Below, piece after piece: positions 26,540 to 35,781 of a stretch of DNA of 64,000 bases (the first letter of the stretch is position 1; every line of letters starts with the position of its first letter). The notes beneath the pieces are model-generated. The model was not told the DNA's origin, did no database searches, and was given only the letters and a program-made list of their open reading frames with translations. The DNA is from Leeuwenhoekiella aequorea (GTDB lineage: Bacteria; Bacteroidota; Bacteroidia; Flavobacteriales; Flavobacteriaceae). The stretch is from assembly GCF_004104375.1 (NCBI RefSeq), contig NZ_QOVM01000004.1, positions 248,001 through 312,000 on the forward strand, written 5' to 3'. The translations under genes and the position numbers were made by a program.

Positions 26540-27256
26540 TTAGTTGAAAAGTGCACTCAGAACAGCCAGAGACTTGGGTTTTCTAAAACTGTGCAAATGT
26601 AATTCATAATAGCTCAAGAGCATATTTACAAATGCCGCACGGCGCCTTTGGTTTAATTTTAATTCTGATAATGCATCAAAATTTATACCCAGAAGAATTT
26701 TTAAAGTATCTAAATTTTTTTCGGAAACACTATACAGCGTCTCGACATTTTCAAAATTACCAGACTCTAAATTAAAATTAGAATAATTGATGTTTGAAGT
26801 ATCTGGATAAAAACCTAAATATTTAGTTAGTTCAAGCAGAAATAGTAAATGAAAATTCGCGGTATGTGTATTTAAATCGAGCCACATAAATGCGTGTTCT
26901 AAAAATGCATAAAGCGGTCTGTTCTCTTCCTCTTCCTGAATGGCGTTGCGCAACATTTCAGATAAAAAAAGAACGATACTAGATTTCAAAATATCGGTAT
27001 GCAAACTTAAATAAGGTTGTAATACTTTAGCTTCCCGTATACTTTCTAAAGTCCCCTTATCCTTATGCATAGCTACAAGCTCAAGTTGTGTAGCCGGTTG
27101 AAACATTGCTGTGCGTAGTTTTCCTTTTTTTGATTTTAAAATAGATCGCAGCAAATATGTTTTTAAGCCCGCCTCTTCGGTAAAACATTTTACAATTAAA
27201 TCTGCCTCTCCATATTTTAAAGCTGAAATTACTATGGCGCGCGTATTTACTAACAT
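26540..27256 (-). CDS. recO: DNA repair protein RecO
   Basis: Promotes RecA loading and strand annealing with RecF and RecR in gap repair. The 238-residue protein has an N-terminal OB-fold (MLVNTRAIVISALKYGEAD, then GLKTYLLRSILKSKKGKLR) and a helical C-terminal domain (LLFLLELTKYLGFYPD). No cysteine pairs are visible for the zinc finger found in some RecO proteins. The ATG overlaps the porZ stop by one base (TAATG), indicating coupled translation with a functionally unrelated gene. Confidence 0.93.
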   Translation of the reverse strand: MLVNTRAIVISALKYGEADLIVKCFTEEAGLKTYLLRSILKSKKGKLRTAMFQPATQLELVAMHKDKGTLESIREAKVLQPYLSLHTDILKSSIVLFLSEMLRNAIQEEEENRPLYAFLEHAFMWLDLNTHTANFHLLFLLELTKYLGFYPDTSNINYSNFNLESGNFENVETLYSVSEKNLDTLKILLGINFDALSELKLNQRRRAAFVNMLLSYYELHLHSFRKPKSLAVLSALFN

Positions 27257-29526
27257 TACCGAATGATCATTAATTTAATAATCTTTGTTTCAACAGCATC
27301 TTCAGCAGTGATTAAAATGAAATAAACACCCGATGCGACTTTATATTTTCCAAATGCAGTAGTATCCCATTGAATGCTACCACCTTCACTTTCTTCTTCA
27401 TAAACAAGATTTCCATTAAGGTCTGTAATTTTAATCGTTGCATTTTCAGTTAAACCATCTAGTGTAACTAAGCCGCTATAATCTGGTCTAACAGGATTAG
27501 GAAAAACTCGTGCGTCTTCGAGCGTCTCTTTTGCAGCAACAGCAGATCCTCTATAGGAAACCAGTCCTAATGCAGTAGCGAAATAAACTTCTCCAGATTG
27601 ATCATCTATTGTAATATCTTGAATATTATTTGATGGTAATGGAGAATTATTTGTTCCGAATTGTTTTAAAGTTTCAAGTCCATTTGACGTAAAATAAAAT
27701 GCTCCACTGCCTACGGTTCCTACCCATTTATTATTATTTCCATCCACGGCTATAGTACGTATCACTTGCTCGCCCAATAACTCTACTGCTACACCGTTAT
27801 CTTCAATTATAATTTTACGCGTTTGTATATCGGGCTCATCAAACATTTGAGCAGGACTTGTTAAGATTCTTAATCCGGCTGCAGTGCCTATCCATAAACT
27901 TCCATTTAAATCTATTGCAAGTGATAAAATAGCATTAGACGGCAAATTAGATCTATTCTCATCAAGGCGAATAAAACTTTTAGATTGCGGATTATATCCA
28001 ATTAACCCACGATTTGAAGTGCCAAAATAGACATTGCCTCGGCGATCTGTAACTACTTCGGTATATGCATTGATCTCATCGAAGTCTGGTAAAATATCTG
28101 CGACAGATATACCTTGTATTACAGCTCCTTCTTTCTTTGCCAAACCGTTTTTAACCAGGCTATTGGTCATCCATAAATTACCGGAAACATCAAAAGCAGC
28201 ACCGTTTATTCTAACGTCTGTGGGATTTGAGGGGACCTCACTTAACCCGCTATTAGTCTCATTATATAAACGCACAGGAACTTTATCATTTAATTCTAAA
28301 AGACCAGAATTATACGAGCTCAGAAAGACCTGGCTAGCATCATCTGGGTTGAAAGTGATATTTGTTATATTATTTGCACCCAACAGCTCACTGTATGGAA
28401 TATTTAGCCACGTTTCTTCACGTAAATTACTTACACCTCGCTGCTTTAAAGGATAGGGATTGTATGCATCACTATAGTCTCCAAAAACCACCCACAATTC
28501 ACCAAATGCAGCTTCAATATTAAATGGATCATTCCGCAAAGGTCCTTCTGGAATAATAGCTAATGCCTTATCAATCGAGCTTGATGAGGTAATGAGTAAG
28601 CCATTTTGGGCCGTTCCTATATAAAAAGCTCCGTCAAATTTAATCGCTGCATTATAACCACTAAAATATTGAGGACTTGTATAAATCGTCTCTTTTAAGG
28701 TTCCTTGTGAAGAGTATGTTTGAATTTCGTTTTCAAAAGTAATAAGTAGCTCATCCTCGTTAGCGCCTATTTGTTTTGGTACACCCACAAAATTTGCTAT
28801 TGTACTAAAAGAATCAGACGACAACTGTTGCAATGTCTGATCAGAACGAACTCCAAATAAAGTAGTTGCTACTCGTTGTAAACCAAGCCATCCTTGAGAA
28901 TCTATTGTCTCCCAATTTTTAAAATCTATAAGATTATCGGCAGCGGCTTTAGCACGTCTCAATCCTCCTGTAGGAGAAGCTGCGTAAATAAAATCCTCAA
29001 AAATTATCGTCTGCAGAATAGGAAGACGCGTGCCGTTATTGCCTATAAAATAGGAATCTTTAAACTCTAATCTATCCAGATCAAACAAAGAGATCCCAAA
29101 ACCGGTAGCGATGTAAAGTATATTTTCGTTTTCGTAAAAATGATTTATAGCCTTTTCTGATGGAAGTATAACCGGCTTATCTCGAATAGCAACCAAAGTT
29201 GACACCGTACCATCTGGCAATATCAAATCTATCAAGCCTGAGTAGTACCCAACGAATAAGATACCCGTTGATGCACTATAATAAACTGTACTTATAAGTT
29301 CTCCCGTTAAACCATCTATTGTAGAGTACGTCTTGGTTTCATTTGTAGATAGTGAATAACTAAATACTGAATTTTGCGACGCTACATAAACTTCACGATC
29401 ACCAGCCGCAATAGATACTATTGAATTATAGGAGAAATGCCCTGTCCACAAACTATAATAGTCCTGCCCTTGCACACAAAAAAAGGAGCATGCAAAAACC
29501 AATACAATCAAGAGTTTTTTGAACAT
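27256..29526 (-). CDS. porZ: PorZ-like type IX secretion protein with beta-propellers and C-terminal sorting domain
   Basis: A 756-residue secreted protein: signal peptide (MFKKLLIVLVFACSFFCVQG), two seven-bladed propeller regions built from repeats such as INHFYENENILYIATGFGIS and VVTDRRGNVYFGTSNRGLIG (about 25-650), then a C-terminal domain (about 675-756) with FPNPVRPDYSGLVTL, IKITDLNGNLVYEE and GVYFILI, the type-A signal recognised by type IX secretion. Size and architecture match PorZ of Porphyromonas, a member of the attachment complex that places cargo onto anionic LPS at the cell surface. Placement directly before recO fits other Flavobacteria as I recall. The role is inferred from architecture. 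Confidence 0.85.
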   Translation of the reverse strand: MFKKLLIVLVFACSFFCVQGQDYYSLWTGHFSYNSIVSIAAGDREVYVASQNSVFSYSLSTNETKTYSTIDGLTGELISTVYYSASTGILFVGYYSGLIDLILPDGTVSTLVAIRDKPVILPSEKAINHFYENENILYIATGFGISLFDLDRLEFKDSYFIGNNGTRLPILQTIIFEDFIYAASPTGGLRRAKAAADNLIDFKNWETIDSQGWLGLQRVATTLFGVRSDQTLQQLSSDSFSTIANFVGVPKQIGANEDELLITFENEIQTYSSQGTLKETIYTSPQYFSGYNAAIKFDGAFYIGTAQNGLLITSSSSIDKALAIIPEGPLRNDPFNIEAAFGELWVVFGDYSDAYNPYPLKQRGVSNLREETWLNIPYSELLGANNITNITFNPDDASQVFLSSYNSGLLELNDKVPVRLYNETNSGLSEVPSNPTDVRINGAAFDVSGNLWMTNSLVKNGLAKKEGAVIQGISVADILPDFDEINAYTEVVTDRRGNVYFGTSNRGLIGYNPQSKSFIRLDENRSNLPSNAILSLAIDLNGSLWIGTAAGLRILTSPAQMFDEPDIQTRKIIIEDNGVAVELLGEQVIRTIAVDGNNNKWVGTVGSGAFYFTSNGLETLKQFGTNNSPLPSNNIQDITIDDQSGEVYFATALGLVSYRGSAVAAKETLEDARVFPNPVRPDYSGLVTLDGLTENATIKITDLNGNLVYEEESEGGSIQWDTTAFGKYKVASGVYFILITAEDAVETKIIKLMIIR

Positions 29527-29568
29527 AAGCGGCTATTACCAGAATGCTAAAAGTACAATTTACCTCAC

Positions 29569-29597
29569 AAAAAAACCTCGAAGCAATTTCGAGGTTT
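29569..29597 (-). terminator. Rho-independent terminator after gdhA
   Basis: On the minus strand a perfect 10-base-pair stem (29588-29597 with 29573-29582) and a 5-base loop are followed by a T-run. It lies 25 bases past the gdhA stop and before porZ. Confidence 0.88.
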
Positions 29598-29622
29598 CAA
29601 CTTATCTATTTTGTATTATTAT

Positions 29623-30966
29623 TTAGACAATTCCTTGCGCAAGCATTGCATCTGCCACTTTCACAAATCCTGCAATATTTGCCCCTTTTACATAATCTAC
29701 AAAACCATCTTCTTGTGCACCGTATTCCACGCAAGCTTTGTGAATATCATACATAATCTCATGTAGTTTTTTATCAACTTCTTCTGCAGACCAGTTATAT
29801 CTCATACTGTTTTGCGACATTTCTAGTCCAGAAGTAGCAACACCTCCAGCATTTGACGCTTTACCTGGAGAAAATAATATTTTTGCCTTTACAAAAATCT
29901 CAACAGCCTCAGGAGTACACGGCATATTTGCACCTTCCCCTACACTCATAACACCGTTTTGAACGAGTAATTCAGCATCTGCTTTGTCAAGTTCGTTTTG
30001 AGTAGCACAAGGAAGCGCGATATCACATTTTACACCCCAAGGAGTTTTACCCTCGTGAAATTCTGCATCTGGATATTTATCTAAATATTCTTTAATTCTA
30101 CCACGACGCTCATTTTTAATTTCCATAATATGAGCCAGCTTGTGCTTATCTAAACCTGCTGCGTCATATATAAACCCATCCGAATCAGACATCGTAATTA
30201 CTTTTGCATCGAGCTGCATTGCTTTTTCTGCAGCATATTGAGCCACATTTCCAGAACCAGAGATCACAACAGTTTTACCCGTCATTTTCTCTCCTATATT
30301 ATTCAACATAAATTTGGTGAAATATACATTTCCATACCCTGTAGCTTCTGGACGAATTTTAGAGCCGCCATAGGACAATCCTTTACCAGTAAGAATTCCA
30401 GTAAACTCATTGCGGATACGTTTGTATTGACCAAACATATAACCTATCTCACGACCACCTACTCCAATATCTCCCGCAGGTACATCTGTATTAGGGCCAA
30501 TGTGGCGATAAAGCTCTGTCATAAAACTCTGGCAAAATCGCATAACCTCAGCATCACTTTTACCTCTTGGATTAAAATCTGAACCTCCTTTACCTCCGCC
30601 CATAGGTAATGAAGTAAGACTATTTTTAAAAACCTGTTCAAATCCTAAAAATTTTAAAATACTCAGGTTTACTGAAGGGTGAAATCTTAGTCCTCCTTTG
30701 TAAGGTCCTATAGCAGAATTAAATTCAACTCGATAACCTTTATTAATTTGAGTTTCTCCTGAATCATCAACCCAAGGAATTCTGAATAAGATAGCACGCT
30801 CTGGCTCTACCATTCGTTCTAAAAGCTTCTTATTTTGGTATTTAGCATTTTTTTCAATAAATGGGATCACAGTTTCAGCAACCTCCTGAACCGCTTGAAT
30901 AAATTCTGGCTCATTAGGATTTGCTTTTTCAACAGAGTCGACGAACTTTTTAATGCTATCTGACAT
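29623..30966 (-). CDS. gdhA: NADP-type glutamate dehydrogenase
   Basis: Interconverts 2-oxoglutarate plus ammonium and glutamate; the hexameric 447-residue type normally uses NADPH for assimilation. The signature LPMGGGKGGSDF carries catalytic Lys126. The dinucleotide fold shows VVISGSGNVAQYAAEKA, and GLRFHPSVNLSILKFLGFEQ is typical of this class. Coenzyme preference is inferred from the size class and the GSGNVA motif. It is a single-gene unit with its own promoter element 46 bases upstream and a terminator downstream. Confidence 0.96.
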   Translation of the reverse strand: MSDSIKKFVDSVEKANPNEPEFIQAVQEVAETVIPFIEKNAKYQNKKLLERMVEPERAILFRIPWVDDSGETQINKGYRVEFNSAIGPYKGGLRFHPSVNLSILKFLGFEQVFKNSLTSLPMGGGKGGSDFNPRGKSDAEVMRFCQSFMTELYRHIGPNTDVPAGDIGVGGREIGYMFGQYKRIRNEFTGILTGKGLSYGGSKIRPEATGYGNVYFTKFMLNNIGEKMTGKTVVISGSGNVAQYAAEKAMQLDAKVITMSDSDGFIYDAAGLDKHKLAHIMEIKNERRGRIKEYLDKYPDAEFHEGKTPWGVKCDIALPCATQNELDKADAELLVQNGVMSVGEGANMPCTPEAVEIFVKAKILFSPGKASNAGGVATSGLEMSQNSMRYNWSAEEVDKKLHEIMYDIHKACVEYGAQEDGFVDYVKGANIAGFVKVADAMLAQGIV

Positions 30967-31011
30967 ATTAAAGTTTTTAATAATTATAATTTTTTACACG
31001 TTAATGCGGTA

Positions 31012-31019
31012 CAAATATA
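31012..31019 (-). promoter_or_regulatory. Possible -7 element for gdhA
   Basis: TATATTTG on the minus strand, 46 bases upstream of the gdhA ATG, in the divergent gap. No clear -33 at normal spacing. Confidence 0.42.
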
Positions 31020-31141
31020 TGATATCAATAAAAATCAGGCTTTATTTTTTATATATTCTTAATATAGCTCAAATGGTTTTATCTATTCACAAACAAAAAA
31101 TCTACCAAGTGCATAAATTTAGGTTAAATCGGATGTTTTAG

Positions 31142-31149
31142 TATATTTG
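31142..31149 (+). promoter_or_regulatory. Possible -7 element for the outer-membrane protein gene at 31174
   Basis: TATATTTG, a perfect TAnnTTTG match, 25 bases upstream of the ATG. It is diverged from the gdhA element by about 120 bases. Confidence 0.48.
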
Positions 31150-31173
31150 TTCTATAAATATCCCCAATAATAA

Positions 31174-31980
31174 ATGAATACCAAAATCCTACTTGCGGTA
31201 TTATTCTTCTGTTTTTCAATGCCTTTAGTGGTGAAAGCACAATTCGGCTTCTCAAATGAAGTAGGAATAATCGCAGGTCCTTTACTTTTTCAATCAGATT
31301 TTGGTCTTCGGGAGAACTTCGATACTAATATTAACAATGTAGGAATAGGAGTAGGTATCGTACATTATATGAATTTTGCTTACCGTTCAGATTGCAACTG
31401 TTACACGAGAGATAAATATTTTAATGACCATTTTAAATTAAGAACGGAAGCAGATTTACACTATTCAAAATTTACACACGAGGGTGTTGAATCTAAAAAG
31501 GAAACTCCAGAAGGTTATGACTTAAGAGACCATCAAGGAACATCTTTAGTTTATGAATTGGGAATGCAACTAGAATATTTTCCTAAAAGTATACGAGATT
31601 TTCAAGCTGGAGGTTATAAAATAGCACCGTATATAAGTTTAGGAGCGCACTTCGTAGGTTACAATCCTTCCTACTCCTCAATTCAAGATGTTGATGGCGC
31701 CACACCAGAAGATATTTATTTTGACAAATTTCTAATTGGTGATGGAGAACTAGGAGGTATTGATGATAGCGCCGGCACTACCTGGGCGCTTACAGGTAGC
31801 ATAGGACTACGCTATAAATTAAGTGAACTAAGTGATATTAATCTTGAATTTCGTTATCACAAATACTATTCAAACTGGGTAGATGGTCTTAATCCCGACC
31901 CCGAATTTTACCCGCCAAATAGATATGACGACTCTATCGTATGGCTAAATATTGGGTATATCTATTACTTAAATTTTTAA
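31174..31980 (+). CDS. Outer-membrane beta-barrel protein, THC0290_0291-like family
   Basis: A 268-residue protein with a signal peptide (MNTKILLAVLFFCFSMPLVVKAQ) and alternating strands ending YIYYLNF, so most likely an 8- to 10-strand outer-membrane barrel. The opening EVGIIAGPLLFQSDFGLREN and GVGIVHYMNFAYRSDCNCY match a flavobacterial family I remember under the name THC0290_0291. Relatives are sometimes labelled glutamate dehydrogenase, seemingly because the gene sits beside gdhA as it does here; that label is wrong for this protein. Function unknown. Confidence 0.75.
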   Translation: MNTKILLAVLFFCFSMPLVVKAQFGFSNEVGIIAGPLLFQSDFGLRENFDTNINNVGIGVGIVHYMNFAYRSDCNCYTRDKYFNDHFKLRTEADLHYSKFTHEGVESKKETPEGYDLRDHQGTSLVYELGMQLEYFPKSIRDFQAGGYKIAPYISLGAHFVGYNPSYSSIQDVDGATPEDIYFDKFLIGDGELGGIDDSAGTTWALTGSIGLRYKLSELSDINLEFRYHKYYSNWVDGLNPDPEFYPPNRYDDSIVWLNIGYIYYLNF

Positions 31981-31986
31981 GTATCT

Positions 31987-33129
31987 TTAATTTAATGCTT
32001 GTTTCAAATCTTCAAGAAGGTCATCTATATCTTCAATTCCAACGCTTAAGCGTATTAATGAATCTTTAACTCCCGTTTTTTCTCGCTCTTCTTTTGGAAT
32101 ACTAGCGTGCGTCATACTTGCAGGATGCCCGGCTAGACTCTCTACACCTCCTAAACTCTCTGCTAGTGTAAAAACTTTTAAATTTTCTACTACCGCTACT
32201 GCTCCCTCAAGAGAATCATTTTTAGTAGTAAAAGAAACCATACCCCCAAAATCTCTCATTTGTTTTTTCGCAATATCATATTTAGGATGATCTTCAAAAC
32301 CAGGCCAGTAAACTTGATCAACTTTTGGGTGGTCCTTTAAGAAATGTGCTACTGCTTTACCATTTTCACAATGACGTTGCATACGCACATGAAGCGTTTT
32401 AATTCCGCGTAGCGCTAGAAAACTATCCTGCGGCCCGCTAACGGCTCCACTCGCATTTTGTATAAAATAAAGTTTATCTGCAAGCTCTTTATCTTTTACA
32501 ATAAGAGCGCCCATTACAAGGTCACTATGACCTCCTAAATATTTTGTTACACTATGCATAACTATATCTGCTCCTAAATCTAAAGGTTGTTGTAAATAGG
32601 GTGTGGCAAATGTATTATCTACAGCAAGTAACACATTATGAGCTTTAGCCACTTTAGAAACAGCTACTACATCTATAATGTTCATCATAGGGTTTGTAGG
32701 GGTTTCTACCCAGATTAGCTTTGTTTTATCTGTAATTGCAGCTTCAATTTTTGAAGTATCCTGCATTCCTACAAAATGAAATTTAATTCCAAAACCTTCA
32801 AATATTTTAGTAAATAAACGATAAGATCCACCATACAAATCATTTGTAGAAATTATCTCATCACCTGGTTTAAAAAGTTTTAAAACTGCATCGATAGCAG
32901 CTAATCCAGAACCAAAAGCAAGACCAAAATTTCCATTTTCTATACTTGCTAAAGCATCTTCTAAAGCCTTACGCGTAGGATTACCACTTCGTGAATATTC
33001 AAAACCTTTATGACCACCTGGAGTTGTTTGAGAATATGTGGATGTCTGATAAATAGGTGGCATTACACTACCAAACGCAGGATCTGTATTTTGCTGACCT
33101 CCGTGTATTGTTTTAGTATTGAATTTCAT
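31987..33129 (-). CDS. Cystathionine gamma-synthase/gamma-lyase-type PLP enzyme
   Basis: A 380-residue fold-type I PLP enzyme of trans-sulfuration. The cofactor Lys196 is in MHSVTKYLGGHSD, with upstream GSGLAAIDAVLKLFKPGDEI, ETPTNP and DNTFATPYLQQPLDLGADI, all family markers. Cystathionine gamma-synthase (methionine synthesis) and gamma-lyase (cysteine synthesis or breakdown) cannot be separated on motifs. No met or cys genes are adjacent to decide. It has its own promoter-like element and ends 6 bases from the convergent outer-membrane gene. Confidence 0.93.
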   Translation of the reverse strand: MKFNTKTIHGGQQNTDPAFGSVMPPIYQTSTYSQTTPGGHKGFEYSRSGNPTRKALEDALASIENGNFGLAFGSGLAAIDAVLKLFKPGDEIISTNDLYGGSYRLFTKIFEGFGIKFHFVGMQDTSKIEAAITDKTKLIWVETPTNPMMNIIDVVAVSKVAKAHNVLLAVDNTFATPYLQQPLDLGADIVMHSVTKYLGGHSDLVMGALIVKDKELADKLYFIQNASGAVSGPQDSFLALRGIKTLHVRMQRHCENGKAVAHFLKDHPKVDQVYWPGFEDHPKYDIAKKQMRDFGGMVSFTTKNDSLEGAVAVVENLKVFTLAESLGGVESLAGHPASMTHASIPKEEREKTGVKDSLIRLSVGIEDIDDLLEDLKQALN

Positions 33130-33146
33130 AAATTTTAAACTTTTAT

Positions 33147-33178
33147 TAAATGTACCACGCTAATTATCCATTGCCAAA
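33147..33178 (-). promoter_or_regulatory. Promoter for the trans-sulfuration gene
   Basis: On the minus strand TTTG (33178-33175), a 20-base spacer and TACATTTA (33154-33147) fit the Bacteroidota -33/-7 pattern with one mismatch, 18 bases upstream of the ATG at 33129. Confidence 0.45.
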
Positions 33179-33198
33179 AATCAATGTACCTTTATCCA

Positions 33199-33987
33199 AT
33201 GTTTAACAGGCTTAAAAATATTATTTTGAAAAAACTTTTTAGCATTTCTATAATTCTTTTTATAGTAGCCGGTTGCCAGAAAAAAGAATCTAATTTAACT
33301 TTTGAAACCAAAAGCTATACGTCTTCAACTTTAGATTTCTGTAAAGAAAATATTTGCCCTGAAATTGAAATTGAAAGAGTTACTGCGATCGGTAATCAAG
33401 AGCTTGCCGACAGTATAAATAATGCAATTGAACAACTGCTGATTGAAAATTTAACCATCGATCCAGATGAAAGCAGTAAAATTTTAACCTTAGAAGCTGC
33501 ATTAAAAAATTTTGCAACCAGCTATCGTTCCTACAAGGAAGAATTCCCTGATGCTTCCGCAGAATATGTATTTACCAGCAAGTCTTCTATAAGCTCAAAT
33601 ACAGATGTTTTGTTGAGTATGAGTATTGAGAACTACAGCTATTGGGGAGGGGCGCACGGCTATGGAAGCACATCATATTTAAACTTTGATAAGAGTACCG
33701 GAAAGACCTTATCAATAAATGATTTGATTAAGAATCAAACCGAATTTTTAAAGTTAGCTGAAACGAAATTCAAAAAACAAAAAGGTATTGCTGCCGAAGA
33801 AAATATAAACAGCACAGGTTACTTTTTTGAAAATGAAGAATTTATTTTACCGGCTAATGTAGGGTTTAACGATCAAGAGCTGCTTCTGGTATATAATCCT
33901 TATGAGATTGCCTCCTATGCAGAAGGGCAAATAATAATCACTTTACCCCTTGAGGAGGTTAAAGAATACCTTTCGATAGATTTATAG
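33199..33987 (+). CDS. DUF3298-containing lipoprotein
   Basis: A 262-residue lipoprotein (lipobox IVAGC) with an N-terminal DUF4163-like region and a C-terminal DUF3298 domain (about 160-255, FDKSTGKTLSINDLI and YEIASYAEGQIIITLPLEEV). SYWGGAHGYGSTSYLNFD at the junction is characteristic. Related domains occur in RsiV, which binds lysozyme, and in PdaC, but that does not establish a function here. Three starts are possible: ATG 33184, ATG 33199 or a TTG giving a short LKKLFSIS signal. 33199 gives a normal n-region. The last 29 bases overlap the convergent DinB gene. Confidence 0.78.
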   Translation: MFNRLKNIILKKLFSISIILFIVAGCQKKESNLTFETKSYTSSTLDFCKENICPEIEIERVTAIGNQELADSINNAIEQLLIENLTIDPDESSKILTLEAALKNFATSYRSYKEEFPDASAEYVFTSKSSISSNTDVLLSMSIENYSYWGGAHGYGSTSYLNFDKSTGKTLSINDLIKNQTEFLKLAETKFKKQKGIAAEENINSTGYFFENEEFILPANVGFNDQELLLVYNPYEIASYAEGQIIITLPLEEVKEYLSIDL

Positions 33988-34447
33988 CACGACGCAAGGC
34001 CAAAATGGAACCGAAGTGTATTCCTTCATGAAAATTATTGAACGTTATAGCCTCTTCAACTGTAGTTAAGGTACTCCCAGTAGAAACCGTGTACGAATTG
34101 TAATCTTTAAATATACCTGCCTTATAATCTTCTGCCACGCAATCTATCGTAGTAGATAATAATTCGCATATAGTTATAAGATTACTTTGTGCAATATCTT
34201 GCTCAGGTCTGGTACCTTTGCGATACCTCTCTATAAAATCCTGAGAAACCCGGGTTTCATTACCACTAAATTTATATACAAGGATTTGTTGTGTTGCGAT
34301 GACGTGAGCAATATTCCAGATAATGTTATTATTAAAACCAGCAGGAATTTTATTTAAATCCTGTAAGGTTGTTGTTTTCAAAAACCCTTTTAACAGTTCA
34401 CGATTTTTGCGAGTAATATCTAAAGTATAATCAAACGTGAAGCCCAT
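33959..34447 (-). CDS. DinB-family putative metal-dependent protein
   Basis: A 162-residue four-helix-bundle protein of the DinB/DUF664 superfamily. The usual three-histidine metal site is visible as His48 (NIAHVIATQQ), His140 and His144 (NFHEGIHFGSIL). In other bacteria members act as thiol-transferases or hydrolases with bacillithiol or similar cofactors; the actual substrate here is unknown. Its 3' end overlaps the tail of the DUF3298 gene on the other strand by 29 bases, so antisense interplay between the transcripts is possible. Confidence 0.82.
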   Translation of the reverse strand: MGFTFDYTLDITRKNRELLKGFLKTTTLQDLNKIPAGFNNNIIWNIAHVIATQQILVYKFSGNETRVSQDFIERYRKGTRPEQDIAQSNLITICELLSTTIDCVAEDYKAGIFKDYNSYTVSTGSTLTTVEEAITFNNFHEGIHFGSILALRRAINLSKGIL

Positions 34448-34527
34448 AATGTAAGTTTTTCTAAAAGTACCATTTTTGCGCTAAATGCAATTACTTTGTA
34501 CCTTACTGAATCTCTAAATTTCTTATT

Positions 34528-34881
34528 TTGAAAAAAGTCTATTACTTATCTACTTGTGATACCTGTACACGAATTTTAAAGGAAGTGGAACTCCCTTCTG
34601 CATTTATTAAACAGGATTTAAAGACAGATCCTATTACCGAGGAGCAACTCGATGAACTACATAATCTTTGCGGCAGTTTTGAAATGCTCTTTAATAAACG
34701 TGCGCGCTTGTATAGAGAACGAGATCTAAACACACAAAATCTGGAAGAGCAGGATTATGAGGAGTTAATTTTAGAACATTATACCTTTCTCAAAAGACCT
34801 GTAATTGTAAATAATGATAAAATATTTATAGGTAACAGCAAAAATGTCGTAGCTGAAGCTAAAGCTTCAATACACTCTTAA
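34528..34881 (+). CDS. ArsC/Spx-family thioredoxin-fold protein, TTG start
   Basis: A 117-residue protein with the ArsC/Spx fold: N-terminal LSTCDTCTRIL (a Cys-x-x-Cys pair) and C-terminal LKRPVIVNNDKIFIGN, which is the family's conserved Arg-Pro segment. Arsenate reductase activity is possible, but the CxxC makes a general YffB/Spx-like reductase or regulator equally likely, and no ars genes are near. The start must be TTG at 34528: a stop in frame at 34507 leaves no ATG, and the conserved fold begins at KKVYYLSTC. It is separated from the transporter gene by 3 bases. Confidence 0.82.
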   Translation: MKKVYYLSTCDTCTRILKEVELPSAFIKQDLKTDPITEEQLDELHNLCGSFEMLFNKRARLYRERDLNTQNLEEQDYEELILEHYTFLKRPVIVNNDKIFIGNSKNVVAEAKASIHS

Positions 34882-34884
34882 ATT

Positions 34885-35781
34885 ATGGATAAGCGCGTAT
34901 TAGCACTTTTAGCAGCAACTGGTGCCAGCACTATTTATGGCGTAAACCATACGCTTGCTAAAGGGGTTATGCCACAGTATATAGGCGCTTACGGATTTAT
35001 TTTATTGCGGGTGGTAGGAGCGGCAGCTCTTTTCTGGATTGCAAGCCTCTTTACAAAGTCAGAAAAAGTAGATCCCAAAGACTACTCGCGACTTTTTGGC
35101 TGTGCTGTTTTTGGAATGTTTATTAATATGCTTGCATTTTTTAAAGGCTTAAGCTTATCAACACCCATTAACAGTTCTGTTATTATCACATTATCACCGG
35201 TTATTTTACTTGTTTTATCAGCTATATTTTTAAAAGAAAAAATATCACCGATTAAAATCATCGGTATTGCAATTGGGATGTTAGGTGCTTTAGTGCTGGT
35301 TCTCTTTGGTGCTTCAACACAAGCAAACGCTCCTAATATACCGCTGGGAAATGTTCTTTATTTTATTAATGGGGCTACTTATGCCATATACTTAATATTA
35401 GTAAAACCTATTACAAATAAATATTCAACGGTGACACTTATGAAATGGCTGTTTTTAACTGGTGTATTCTTAAATCTGCCTTTTACCATTTCAGAATTCA
35501 CCAATGTTAACTGGTTAGATTTACCTACACGGGTAATCTGGATTATGCTATTTGTAGTGGTAGGAACCACATTTTCAACCTACTTTTTAAACTTGTATGC
35601 ACTTAAGACCCTCAAGGCCTCAACTGTAGGTGCATTTATTTATTTACAACCTTTAATAGCTGTAATATTTGCTGTTCTTGTAGGAGCAGACCGTATAACG
35701 CCGGTAAGAGCACTAGCCGGCCTATTAATATTTGCAGGTGTTTATCTATCTACCCGTACTAAAAAATCTAAAGTTACTTAA
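34885..35781 (+). CDS. EamA/DMT-superfamily transporter
   Basis: A 298-residue inner-membrane protein with ten predicted helices in two EamA repeats (about 8-140 and 150-290). Repeat features are GVNHTLAKGVMPQYIGAYG and ILSAIFLKEKISPIKIIGIA-type blocks in the first half, and FLNLYALKTLKASTVGAFIY with LAGLLIFAGVYLS in the second. The family exports metabolites such as amino acids or nucleobases; the substrate is unknown. It is probably co-transcribed with the ArsC-like gene 3 bases upstream. Its stop overlaps the stop of the opposite thioesterase gene by 4 bases. Confidence 0.9.
   Translation: MDKRVLALLAATGASTIYGVNHTLAKGVMPQYIGAYGFILLRVVGAAALFWIASLFTKSEKVDPKDYSRLFGCAVFGMFINMLAFFKGLSLSTPINSSVIITLSPVILLVLSAIFLKEKISPIKIIGIAIGMLGALVLVLFGASTQANAPNIPLGNVLYFINGATYAIYLILVKPITNKYSTVTLMKWLFLTGVFLNLPFTISEFTNVNWLDLPTRVIWIMLFVVVGTTFSTYFLNLYALKTLKASTVGAFIYLQPLIAVIFAVLVGADRITPVRALAGLLIFAGVYLSTRTKKSKVT

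Noticed and set aside
30953-31141. Plus-strand 62-residue frame in the gdhA upstream gap
   Set aside because: Low-complexity Ile/Phe/Leu content from AT-rich DNA; it overlaps the gdhA start and the promoter elements, with no family resemblance.
31965-31985. AT-only inverted repeat between the outer-membrane gene and the trans-sulfuration gene
   Set aside because: The stem (TACTTAAA/TTTAAGTA) has too few G:C pairs to be a convincing terminator and overlaps coding sequence.
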